The notes below the pieces were generated by a model that saw only the letters and a list, made by a program, of their open reading frames with translations, was not told the origin of the DNA and did not search any database. Positions 24,470 to 32,024 of a stretch of DNA of 32,586 bases are shown here, in pieces. The DNA comes from JAZKDW01 sp040387375 (GTDB lineage: Bacteria > Pseudomonadota > Gammaproteobacteria > Burkholderiales > Burkholderiaceae_D), in NCBI GenBank assembly GCA_040387375.1, contig JAZKDW010000034.1:1-32586 (forward strand), read 5' to 3'. Within the stretch, counting starts at the first letter, position 1. Each line of letters begins with the position of its first letter. Both the position numbers and the translations under genes were made by a program.

Positions 24470-25564
24470 ATGCAAAACGTGGGTGTACACAAAATTGCAT
24501 GCGGCGGCCCCGGCGATCTGAGCGCCGCCCGTGTGCTGATCGAATCGGGGTTGATCAATCCCGCGGAGATCATCGCCGTCCTCGGCAAGACCGAAGGCAA
24601 CGGCTGCGTCAACGACTTCACGCGCGAATACGCAACCCAGGCCTGGTGCGCCATGCTGGCCCCCCGCCTTGGACTATCCGCAGCCGAGGTGGAGCAGCGT
24701 ATTGCCTTCATCATGTCCGGCGGTACCGAGGGTGTGTTGTCGCCGCATTTCACGATCTTCACCCGGGCGCAGGCGACCGCCATGCCGGCCCCGGACGGCA
24801 AGCGGCTGGCGCTGGGCATCGGCTTCACCCGCGACTTCCTGCCCGAGGAAATCGGCACGTCGATACAGGCCAGGGAAACCGCGCGCGCAGTGAAAGACGC
24901 GATGGCCGACGCGGCGATCACGGACATGGCCGATATCCATTTTGTCCAGATCAAATGCCCGCTGCTGACCTCGGCCAAGATTGCCGATGCGCTGGCACGC
25001 GGCGCCGCTCCGGCAACACGCGACAGTTATGAGTCGATGGGAGCCTCGCGCGGCGCATCCGCCCTCGGCGTCGCGCTGGCCTTGCATGAAGTCGATGCCA
25101 GCGTGCTGGACGACGACCTCATCGGCCGTGACTGGAGCCGCTATTCGAGCGTCGCATCGACATCGGCCGGCATCGAGCTTGAATGCAATGTGATCATCCT
25201 GATGGGCATGAGCGGCGCGGCCGTCAGTCCCTATGTCATCGGCCATGGCGTGATGAAGGATGCCATCGATGCCGCCAGTGTCCGCACCACATTGGCGCGC
25301 ACGATGGATATCGATCCCGATGTGCAGCATGAGCGGATCGTCAATATTTTCGCCAAGGCCGAAGCCGCGCCCGATGGCCAGGTAAGAGGTCTCAGGCACA
25401 CCATGCTGAACGATTCCGACATCAATTCGACACGCCATGCGCGTGCGGCGGTCGGTGCGGTTCTTGCTTCGGTGACCGGACAGACCGCGATTTATGTATC
25501 GGGCGGCGCCGAGCATCAGGGTCCGCCAGGCGGCGGCCCCTTCGCCATCATCGCCCGCATTTGA
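24470..25564 (+). CDS. Cyanuric acid amidohydrolase/barbiturase family ring-opening enzyme
   Basis: A 364-residue protein of the rare AtzD/TrzD/barbiturase (toblerone-fold) family, full length. The three repeated units each supply a Lys and Ser: K40 (GKTEGNGCVNDFTREYA), S83 (MSGGTEGVLSPH), K162 (QIKCPLLT), S232 (SAGIELE), K296 (FAKAEA, with E298 near the metal site) and S344 (VSGGAEHQGPPGGGP). Conserved Arg are R52, R194 and R325. As I remember AtzD, similarity is strong throughout. AtzD opens cyanuric acid to carboxybiuret, which decays to biuret; barbiturase opens barbituric acid to ureidomalonate. I cannot separate the two by eye. It starts one base after the M20 stop with AGGAG before the ATG. 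Its ring-opened product would suit the RutB-like enzyme of this operon. Confidence 0.92.
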   Translation: MQNVGVHKIACGGPGDLSAARVLIESGLINPAEIIAVLGKTEGNGCVNDFTREYATQAWCAMLAPRLGLSAAEVEQRIAFIMSGGTEGVLSPHFTIFTRAQATAMPAPDGKRLALGIGFTRDFLPEEIGTSIQARETARAVKDAMADAAITDMADIHFVQIKCPLLTSAKIADALARGAAPATRDSYESMGASRGASALGVALALHEVDASVLDDDLIGRDWSRYSSVASTSAGIELECNVIILMGMSGAAVSPYVIGHGVMKDAIDAASVRTTLARTMDIDPDVQHERIVNIFAKAEAAPDGQVRGLRHTMLNDSDINSTRHARAAVGAVLASVTGQTAIYVSGGAEHQGPPGGGPFAIIARI

Positions 25565-25597
25565 AGCAGTTAACTGAAACTTTCTGGAAGCGCCACC

Positions 25598-26404
25598 ATG
25601 ATCAAGAACCTGATAGAACTCGATAACGTCTCCCTGCGCTACGGCGGCGGCAGCGTGCTGGCGCTCGATGCGACCGACATGCGGATCGCACCGGGCGATT
25701 TCATCTCCATCGTCGGACCCAGCGGCTGCGGCAAGTCGACCGTGCTCAAGCTGGTGTCGGGCCTGATTCCGGCAACCACCGGCAACGTTGTGGTCGACGG
25801 CCGCGAAGTAAAGGGGCCGTCGAAGGGCGTCGGCATGGCGTTCCAGAATCCGACCATGCTGCCGTGGCTGACAATCCGCGAAAACATCATGCTGCCGCTG
25901 AAGATCGTCGAGCCCTTTCGCAGCGAATACGCAAAAAAGAAGGACGGCGAATTTGCCGACCGCGCCGAAGCCTTGTTAAAACGCGTGGGCCTGGCCGGCT
26001 TCGGCGACAAGCGACCCTGGCAGCTGTCGGGCGGCATGCTGCAGCGCGCTTCCCTGTGCCGCGCATTGATACACGGCCCCAAGCTGCTGCTGCTGGATGA
26101 ACCTTTCGGCGCGCTGGACCAGTTCACGCGCGAGGAACTGTGGGGCATCATGCAGCAGTTGTGGATGGAGCAGAAACCGACCGTGATCCTGGTCACCCAC
26201 GATTTGCGGGAAGCGTGTTTCCTGGCCAACCGGATTTACATGATGAGCGCAAGGCCGGGCAAAGTGCTCGACATACGCGATGTCGATTTTGCGCGGCCGC
26301 GCACGCTGGAGATGACTTACAGTCCGGAGTTCGTGCAGATCATGCTCGACTTGCGCATGCAGATTGCCGATGCGCGCAGCCAGCCACTGCAGGCGGTGGC
26401 ATGA
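25598..26404 (+). CDS. ABC transporter ATP-binding protein (heterocycle importer)
   Basis: A 268-residue ABC ATPase of the SsuB/TauB/ThiZ branch: Walker A GPSGCGKS (about 46-53), Q loop MAFQNPTMLPW, signature LSGGMLQR, Walker B LLLLDEPFGALDQ and H loop THDLREA. It energises import through the permease encoded next, with a 4-bp overlap (ATGA). It serves one or both binding proteins of this operon. It is a different paralogue from the nitrate ATPase at 10725. Confidence 0.9.
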   Translation: MIKNLIELDNVSLRYGGGSVLALDATDMRIAPGDFISIVGPSGCGKSTVLKLVSGLIPATTGNVVVDGREVKGPSKGVGMAFQNPTMLPWLTIRENIMLPLKIVEPFRSEYAKKKDGEFADRAEALLKRVGLAGFGDKRPWQLSGGMLQRASLCRALIHGPKLLLLDEPFGALDQFTREELWGIMQQLWMEQKPTVILVTHDLREACFLANRIYMMSARPGKVLDIRDVDFARPRTLEMTYSPEFVQIMLDLRMQIADARSQPLQAVA

Positions 26405-27189
26405 TGAACAAGCTCCTTTCCCCGCGCGCCCGCCAGAGAGTGCTGTCGGTGCTGTCCGTCGTTGCCCTGTTCCTGGTATGGGAACTCCTGTGCCGCGCGT
26501 TCGGCGTGACCGATCTGGTATTGCCGAAGCCATCACAGATTTTGATGGTACTGATCGAGCGCCTGCCGGCCTTGATGCCGCATGCGACACAAACCCTGTT
26601 CACCACCCTCACCGGTTTTGCGCTGGGTGTCGGCGCCGGCATCCTGATCGGCGTCATCATCGGCTCGTCACGCCTTGCCTACGATGTCGCCTATCCGCTG
26701 CTGGTCGGTTTTTCGAGCATTCCGAAAGTGGCTGTGGTGCCGATCTTTGTCGTCTGGTTCGGCGCCGGCACCGTGCCCGCCATCCTGACATCGATGGTGA
26801 TCAGCATCTTCCCGGTGGTGGTCAACGTCGCCACCGGTCTGGCCACCACCGAGCCGGAACTGGAAGACGTGCTGCGTGCGCTCGGCGCCAGCAAACGCGA
26901 CATCCTGTGGAACGTCGGCTTGCCGCGCACCATGCCGTATCTGTTTGCATCGCTCAAGATCGCGATCACCCTGTCTTTCGTCGGCACCGTGCTGGCCGAG
27001 ACGGTCGCTTCCAATCGCGGCATCGGCAACGCGATGATGATCGCCAGCGGCAATTTTGATGTGCCGCTGGTATTCGCCGGCCTGTTCATCCTGTCGTTTC
27101 TCGGGGTTGCGCTGTACGCGATATTTTCGTTCTTTGAACTGAAGACGACCGGCTGGGCGCAGCGCAAGCAGGATTTTCCGATGGCCTGA
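26401..27189 (+). CDS. ABC transporter permease (heterocycle importer)
   Basis: A 262-residue inner-membrane permease of the SsuC/TauC/ThiX type with about six transmembrane segments. The coupling helix is DVLRALGASKRDILWNVGLP, the EAA-loop equivalent. The start is ATG 26401 or the adjoining ATG 26404; an in-frame extension further upstream overlaps the ATPase and is not real. It forms the channel for the two paralogous binding proteins. The next gene begins about 50 bp downstream. Confidence 0.9.
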   Translation: MMNKLLSPRARQRVLSVLSVVALFLVWELLCRAFGVTDLVLPKPSQILMVLIERLPALMPHATQTLFTTLTGFALGVGAGILIGVIIGSSRLAYDVAYPLLVGFSSIPKVAVVPIFVVWFGAGTVPAILTSMVISIFPVVVNVATGLATTEPELEDVLRALGASKRDILWNVGLPRTMPYLFASLKIAITLSFVGTVLAETVASNRGIGNAMMIASGNFDVPLVFAGLFILSFLGVALYAIFSFFELKTTGWAQRKQDFPMA

Positions 27190-27239
27190 CCCGTTTTCAT
27201 CATCACTTTCGAACTTGCCAATTCACTCAAGGAGTCACC

Positions 27240-28268
27240 ATGCGTCTCATCAATCGCCTTTTTTTCAGCACTGTCATCCTGGCGGCCGCACCATTCGCCA
27301 GCGCGCAGGAACCCGCCAAGATCCGCTTCACGCTCGACTGGAAAATCCAGGGTGTGCATGCCTGGTATTACTGGGCCCAGGACAAGGGATATTTCAAGGA
27401 CGAGAAACTGGACCTCACCATCGACCAGGGTGAAGGCTCGGCGGCCACCGTGACCCGCATCATGGCCGGCGCCTATCAGGCCGGCTTCGGCGATATCAAT
27501 GCAATCGTGCAGAATGCGGCGACCAAGCCGGGCGAAGCGCCGGTGATGGTCTACATGCTGTACAACCGCGCGCCGTTCGCAATCATCACCAAGGCCAGCG
27601 GCCCGATCAAGTCGATCAAGGACCTCGAAGGCAAGAAGCTCGGATCGCCTGCCGGTGCGGCCGCGCTGAAGGTATTCACGACGCTGGCAAAAAAGAACGG
27701 CGTCGATGAAAAGAAAATCACCTGGCTCAACATGGCGCCCAACCTGCAGGAACAGATGCTGTTGCAGGGGCAGGTTGACGCGTCGGCGGTGTTTTCGGCC
27801 ACCAGCTACATGAACCTGGTGGCGCAAAAGGTCGATCCGGAAAAGGATATCCGCTGGTTTTATTACAGCGACCTGGGCGTCGACCTGTACAGCAACGGCA
27901 TGATGGTGTCGGCGCAGATGGTCAGGGAAAAACCGCAGGCGGTCGCCGGTCTGGTGCGCGCGGTACACCGTGGATTCAAGGAGTGTGCGGCCCAGCCCGA
28001 CGCTTGCATCGACAATCTCGCCAGGCATGAGCCGCTGATCAACAAGGACATTGAAAAACGCCGCCTGCTGTATACGCTGAAGAGCCTGGTGCTGACACCG
28101 GAAGCGAATGAAATCGGTGTCGGCGACATCAAGGACGATCGGATGACACGCGCGATCGCGCAGCTCAATGAGAGCTACGGCCTGCCGCGCAATCCGGCGC
28201 CATCGGAAGTGTTCAACCGCAGCTTCCTGCCGCCGAAGGCAGAACGCATGATCAGGCTGGCGCAATAA
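27240..28268 (+). CDS. ABC transporter substrate-binding protein 2 (NMT1/THI5-SsuA type)
   Basis: A 342-residue periplasmic binding protein with a Sec signal peptide (cleavage likely after PFASA, about residue 21). The mature start KIRFTLDWKIQGVHAWYYWAQDKGYF and later GEGSAATVTRIMAG, GFGDINAI, YNRAPFAIITK and FNRSFLPPKAE make it a paralogue of binding protein 1 of the same operon. Having two such proteins for one ATPase and one permease suggests two related ligands entering by one channel. AAGGAG precedes the ATG. It is followed by the amidohydrolase with one base between stop and start. Confidence 0.9.
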   Translation: MRLINRLFFSTVILAAAPFASAQEPAKIRFTLDWKIQGVHAWYYWAQDKGYFKDEKLDLTIDQGEGSAATVTRIMAGAYQAGFGDINAIVQNAATKPGEAPVMVYMLYNRAPFAIITKASGPIKSIKDLEGKKLGSPAGAAALKVFTTLAKKNGVDEKKITWLNMAPNLQEQMLLQGQVDASAVFSATSYMNLVAQKVDPEKDIRWFYYSDLGVDLYSNGMMVSAQMVREKPQAVAGLVRAVHRGFKECAAQPDACIDNLARHEPLINKDIEKRRLLYTLKSLVLTPEANEIGVGDIKDDRMTRAIAQLNESYGLPRNPAPSEVFNRSFLPPKAERMIRLAQ

Positions 28269-28269
28269 C

Positions 28270-29715
28270 ATGTCTGCCATTGAAGTCGACTGGCTGCTGG
28301 CGCAGCCGGGGCAACGGGCGGAACAGCGCGGCGCGCGCATCCGCGTCGATAACGGCAACATCGCCGGCATCGACGGGATGGCGCCGGCCCGCAATGGCCT
28401 GATTGCATTGCCGGGACTGTGCAACGCGCATGACCATGCGCGTGCCTTCCGCGCCAGCGCCCTCGGCGCATTCGGCAAGCCGCTTGAATCCTGGCTGTTC
28501 TACCTCGGCGTCATTCCTGGCGTGGACGCATACCGCGCCGCGGCAACGTCCCTGGGCCGCTCGGCATTGCGCGGTGTGGGCCGGGTGATGGTGCATTACA
28601 CACGTTTGCAGGGCATCACCGATCCGGTCAGCGAAGCCAGGGAAGTGGCGCGGGCCGCGCGCGATGTCGGCGTCCACGCCGGTTTTGCGGTGGCGATGCG
28701 CGACACTCATCCGCTCGCTTATGCAGACACCGCGCTGGTGCTGACACATCTTCCGCCGCACATCCGGGACACCGTGAAGACGCGCATGGACAGGCCGCCG
28801 CTGCCGCCGCGCGAGCAGCTCGCGATCGCCGACGAGATTGCGCTGGCCTGCCATGGCCCCGGATTTAATGTGCAATATGGGCCGCACGGTGTGCAATGGT
28901 GTTCGCACGAGATGCTGCAAGGGATTGCGGATGCGTCCGCGCAAAACGGCAGGCAAGTGCACATGCATCTGCTGGAAACGCGCTATCAGCGTGAATGGGC
29001 GGATCACACATACCCGGACGGCATCGTCACTTATCTGCGCGATATCGGCCTGCTCAGTCCCCGTCTTACACTCGCACATTGCACTTACTGCACACCCGGC
29101 GAACTGGCGATGATTGCCGCCAGCGGCGCGGTCATTGCCGTCAATACCAGCTCCAACCTGGCGCTGGGTTCGGGCATTGCGCCGGTGGCGTCGATGCTGG
29201 CCCAGGGCTGCAAGGTCGCAATGGGCATGGATGGACTGGCGCTCGATGAAGACGACGACGCGCTGCGCGAATTGCGCCTGCTGTACCATCTGCATAAAGG
29301 CTGGGGCTACGATTCGCTGGTGTCCAGCGCGCAGGCGTGGCAGCTCGCCAGCCGCCACGGCCGCCATGCGGTCAGCGGCCTTGCCGGCAGCGGCATGCTC
29401 GGCGATGGTGAAGCGGCCGACCTGCTGCTGCTCGACGGCGCCTCGCTGATGGAAGACCGGCTGTTCGACGATGTCGATGCCTTCGATTTTGTGATGTCGC
29501 GCGCGTCCGCACGGCATGTGAGCAAGGTGATCGTTGCCGGCCACACGATAGTCGACAATCGGCGGGTGACCGGCATCGATTATCCATCGATGATGACCGC
29601 ACTGCTGGCGGAATTGCGCGCCAACCTCGATCCACATGACAAATGGCGTCAAACCGTGCAAGATCTCGATCGGGCGCTCAAGCCGTTTTATCTGCATGGG
29701 CATCATTGCTGTTAG
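28270..29715 (+). CDS. Amidohydrolase, TrzA/AtzB/SsnA-type (probable aminohydrolase/deaminase)
   Basis: A 481-residue member of the mononuclear amidohydrolase group that deaminates or dechlorinates aromatic rings (cytosine, guanine and s-triazine hydrolases). The metal ligands are H54 and H56 (NAHDHAR, in place of the more common HTH), H231 or H233 with E236 (HMHLLET), H270 (LAHCTYCTPGE) and D321 (MGMDGLALDEDDD). A C-terminal composite-sandwich part (EAADLLLLDG) is present. Likely reaction: removal of an amino group from the imported ring, feeding the ring-opening enzymes upstream. It ends the operon with HGHHCC, which could bind metal. Substrate unknown. Confidence 0.85.
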   Translation: MSAIEVDWLLAQPGQRAEQRGARIRVDNGNIAGIDGMAPARNGLIALPGLCNAHDHARAFRASALGAFGKPLESWLFYLGVIPGVDAYRAAATSLGRSALRGVGRVMVHYTRLQGITDPVSEAREVARAARDVGVHAGFAVAMRDTHPLAYADTALVLTHLPPHIRDTVKTRMDRPPLPPREQLAIADEIALACHGPGFNVQYGPHGVQWCSHEMLQGIADASAQNGRQVHMHLLETRYQREWADHTYPDGIVTYLRDIGLLSPRLTLAHCTYCTPGELAMIAASGAVIAVNTSSNLALGSGIAPVASMLAQGCKVAMGMDGLALDEDDDALRELRLLYHLHKGWGYDSLVSSAQAWQLASRHGRHAVSGLAGSGMLGDGEAADLLLLDGASLMEDRLFDDVDAFDFVMSRASARHVSKVIVAGHTIVDNRRVTGIDYPSMMTALLAELRANLDPHDKWRQTVQDLDRALKPFYLHGHHCC

Positions 29716-29740
29716 CGTAAAACTCTACAATCATGAAAAA

Positions 29741-30307
29741 ATGAAATCGATCACGATATTCTGCGGCTCCAATTTCGGCCGCGGCGACGCCTACCGCAAT
29801 GCCGCCCAGGCACTGGGGCGCGAACTGGCGCGGCGCGGCCTCACGATGGTGTATGGCGGCACCAACAAGGGCACGATGGGTGTGCTGGCCGATACGGTGC
29901 TGGCCGCGGGCGGCACGGTGCACGGCGTCATCACGCGGCGCCTTGCGGACAAGGGGCATTCCCATCCGGATGTCAAAATGGTCGAGGTGCTCGAATCGAT
30001 GCGGGAACGCAAATCCCGCATGGCGGTGATCGGCGATGCCTACATCGCCTTGCCGGGCGGCGTAGGCACGCTGGAAGAATTTTTTGAAGTATGGGTCGCG
30101 GCGCAGCTCGAAGGTATACCCAAGCCGCTGGGCCTGCTCAATGTGAACGGCTATTTTGATCCGTTGATGATGATGATCACCCGCATGATCGAGGAGGAAT
30201 TCCTGCCGGCGGCACATCGGGACATGATCGTGGTGGCGTCGGACCCGGCGAGCTTGCTGGATGGGTTTGCCCGTTATGAGCCGGTGACGGTGCAGAAATG
30301 GCTGTGA
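29741..30307 (+). CDS. LOG-family nucleoside 5'-monophosphate phosphoribohydrolase
   Basis: A 188-residue Rossmann-fold protein of the LOG family (often mislabelled lysine decarboxylase). Visible are FCGSNFG at the N-terminus, VYGGTNKGTMGVLAD, SMRERKSRM with the catalytic Arg, and the hallmark PGGVGTLEEFFE. Family members cleave cytokinin riboside 5'-monophosphates or other nucleoside monophosphates (AMP, pyrimidine nucleotides) to base and ribose phosphate. The frame extends upstream into the amidohydrolase gene, but ATG 29741 gives the normal N-terminus. No Shine-Dalgarno is visible. It follows the heterocycle operon by 25 bp; whether it belongs to that operon is unclear. Confidence 0.88.
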   Translation: MKSITIFCGSNFGRGDAYRNAAQALGRELARRGLTMVYGGTNKGTMGVLADTVLAAGGTVHGVITRRLADKGHSHPDVKMVEVLESMRERKSRMAVIGDAYIALPGGVGTLEEFFEVWVAAQLEGIPKPLGLLNVNGYFDPLMMMITRMIEEEFLPAAHRDMIVVASDPASLLDGFARYEPVTVQKWL

Positions 30308-30351
30308 GTCTTGCATAGCCAGCGACGCACCGATGTGCTAGCGGGTTATGG

Positions 30352-30371
30352 GTTCCCGCTTTCGCGGGAAC
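30352..30371 (+). repeat. REP-like palindrome, copy 1
   Basis: GTTCCC (30352-30357) and GGGAAC (30366-30371) are inverted around GCTTTCGC, giving a stem of nearly 10 bp because the inner GC/GC also pairs. It is followed by the tail GACGGTAGT. The shape ATTCCC-N8-GGGAAT is the common intergenic repeat of many beta- and gammaproteobacteria and the neisserial dRS3 format. Confidence 0.8.
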
Positions 30372-30411
30372 GACGGTAGTGGGAGTGGAGATCGACCCAT
30401 TTACCACCGTC

Positions 30412-30431
30412 ATTCCCGCGCAGGCGGGAAT
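30412..30431 (-). repeat. REP-like palindrome, copy 2, inverted relative to copy 1
   Basis: ATTCCC (30412-30417) and GGGAAT (30426-30431) are inverted around GCGCAGGC. Read on the minus strand its tail GACGGTGGT matches the tail of copy 1 (GACGGTAGT). The two copies therefore face each other 40 bp apart, as in a REP doublet. The doublet fills most of the gap between two convergent genes and may act as a transcription or mRNA-end barrier. Confidence 0.8.
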
Positions 30432-30486
30432 CCAGACTGACTCCATCAAGCCCATCTCACGAAGCATCGCATGAATGGATAGGCCC

Positions 30487-30978
30487 TTACTGCTCCAGTG
30501 CGCAATTTACCGTTGTAACCGGCAGCAGCTTTTCCAGCACCGCCGGATCCAGCCCGATCAGATAACCGCGCCGGCCACCGTTGATATAAATTTTATCGAG
30601 CGCAAGAATGCTCTGTTCCACATAGACCGGCATTTTCTTTCTGGTGCCGAACGGCGACGTGCCGCCGACCAGAAAACCGGAATGCCGGTTGGCGACTTCC
30701 GGCTTGCAGGGTTCGACCGACTTGCAGCCGATCTGCCGCGCCAGGTTTTTTGTCGATACCTTGCGGTCGCCGTGCATCAGCACGATCAGCGGCCGGGCGG
30801 CTTCATCCTGCATCACCAGCGTCTTGATCACCTGATGTTCGTCGACGCCCAATTCCCGCGCGGACACGGTGGTGCCGCCATGCTCTTCATAAGGATATGG
30901 ATGTTCGGAAAAGACTGTGCCACTCTTGCCCAGGAACTGGGTCGCCGGCGTTTCGGAAACATGCTCTTTTTTGGCCAT
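30487..30978 (-). CDS. ybaK: YbaK/EbsC-type Cys-tRNA(Pro) deacylase
   Basis: A 163-residue free-standing editing enzyme that removes cysteine wrongly attached to tRNA-Pro by prolyl-tRNA synthetase. The family pattern is clear: TPATQFL, HPYPYEEHGGT, HQVIKTLVM with the conserved Lys, KVSTKNLARQIG, and FLVGGTSPFGTRKKMPVYVE with the GxxSPFG loop, then YINGGRRGYLIGLDP. The frame opens further upstream to 31041, but ATG 30978 matches the family N-terminus. No clear Shine-Dalgarno is visible. It is divergent from the nuclease-like gene with about 35 bp between starts. Confidence 0.92.
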   Translation of the reverse strand: MAKKEHVSETPATQFLGKSGTVFSEHPYPYEEHGGTTVSARELGVDEHQVIKTLVMQDEAARPLIVLMHGDRKVSTKNLARQIGCKSVEPCKPEVANRHSGFLVGGTSPFGTRKKMPVYVEQSILALDKIYINGGRRGYLIGLDPAVLEKLLPVTTVNCALEQ

Positions 30979-31012
30979 GCGTGATAGGCTTGAAAAACGA
31001 GGAAACCAAATT

Positions 31013-32020
31013 ATGCAGGAAATCCGCTTCGCCACCTTCAACCTGTTGAACCTGGGGCCGCCCGGGATGAAATTCTATGACGGCCTGGAGCCCTACTCGC
31101 CAGAAGAGTACGAGGCAAAAATCACCTGGCTGGCGCAGCAGATCGACAAGCTCGATGCCGACGTGATCGGTTTCCAGGAAGTTTTTTCGCAGGCGGCGCT
31201 GAAAGACGTATTGGCCCGGTCGGAAAAATATAAAAGCGCGCACCACGCCGGTTTCGACCCGGATCCGCAGGCAGCCAGCCTGACGCCGAACGTCGCGCTG
31301 GTATCGCGCCTGCCACTTGCCGCCGGCGCCGCTGCCTATGCCGACCTGCCGCGCGGCCTGTCGGTGCCGGTGTCCGACGCGGCTGAGCCGATGAACAAGT
31401 TCACGCGTCCGGTGCTGCATGCGCAGGTCATTGTTTCGGCGGATCTGGTAATCAATGTCTTTGTGGTCCACCTGAAATCAAAACGCCCGGATTATCGCAA
31501 CGGCGACGACAGCGACGATCCGTATCAGCTGGGGGCGGCGGTGCTGCGCTCCCTGATCCGGCGCGGTGTCGAAGCCCTGGGCCTGCGTTACCTGCTGACC
31601 GATTATGCACAGGGCCGCCGGGTTCCGCTGCTGGTGATGGGAGACTTCAATGATGTGGCCGCGGCGGTATCGACGCAGCTGGTGATGGGGGTTGGACGGG
31701 GCGGCAAAACCGAGTTCGATGACCGGCTGTTCGACAGTTACCGCATCCAGTCACGCCGCGATCCGCTGCGCAATGTGGGTTTTTCCCATATGCACGACGG
31801 CCTGTACGAAACCATCGATCATGTGCTGGTATCGGAGGAATTCAACCCGGCGTCGCCTCATGCGCGCGGCGAAGTGCTGGATGTGAGCTACCTCAATGAC
31901 CATCTTGCATTCCGGCAGCCACAAGCGTCGGACCATGGCGCGGTGCTGGTGCGCATCGGGCTGTACGGCACTGAGGAAGAGCCTGGCGGCGTTACCGCGC
32001 CCGACGATCTGGTGGACTGA
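31013..32020 (+). CDS. Endonuclease/exonuclease/phosphatase (EEP) family protein
   Basis: A 335-residue metal-dependent hydrolase of the DNase I-like fold. Catalytic markers in order: ATFNLLNL (Asn), GFQEVF (metal Glu), VVHLKSKRP (His), VMGDFND (Asp and Asn), TIDHVLV, and SDHGAVLV near the C-terminus (Asp-His). No signal peptide is present, so it is cytoplasmic. The family covers nucleases, phosphodiesterases and phospholipid phosphatases, and the substrate cannot be told. The start ATG 31013 has GAGG upstream; the open frame further upstream overlaps ybaK and is rejected. Confidence 0.88.
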   Translation: MQEIRFATFNLLNLGPPGMKFYDGLEPYSPEEYEAKITWLAQQIDKLDADVIGFQEVFSQAALKDVLARSEKYKSAHHAGFDPDPQAASLTPNVALVSRLPLAAGAAAYADLPRGLSVPVSDAAEPMNKFTRPVLHAQVIVSADLVINVFVVHLKSKRPDYRNGDDSDDPYQLGAAVLRSLIRRGVEALGLRYLLTDYAQGRRVPLLVMGDFNDVAAAVSTQLVMGVGRGGKTEFDDRLFDSYRIQSRRDPLRNVGFSHMHDGLYETIDHVLVSEEFNPASPHARGEVLDVSYLNDHLAFRQPQASDHGAVLVRIGLYGTEEEPGGVTAPDDLVD

Positions 32021-32024
32021 ACGT

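Noticed and set aside
26140..26400. In-frame upstream extension of the permease gene
   Set aside because: It lies inside the ATPase gene, and the overlap start ATG 26401 gives a normal permease N-terminus.
26691..28478. Very long minus-strand open frame (595 codons) opposite the permease and binding protein 2
   Set aside because: No recognisable domain; both plus-strand genes are unambiguous.
30177..30467. Minus-strand open frame of 96 codons over the LOG 3' end and the repeat region
   Set aside because: Its product contains the WIPACAGMT and VPAKAGTH strings typical of translated REP palindromes; it is a by-product of the repeats.
1..31000. tRNA-Pro at the left end and YbaK, which edits Cys-tRNA(Pro), at the right end
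   Set aside because: They are 30 kb apart with unrelated genes between; I regard this as coincidence.
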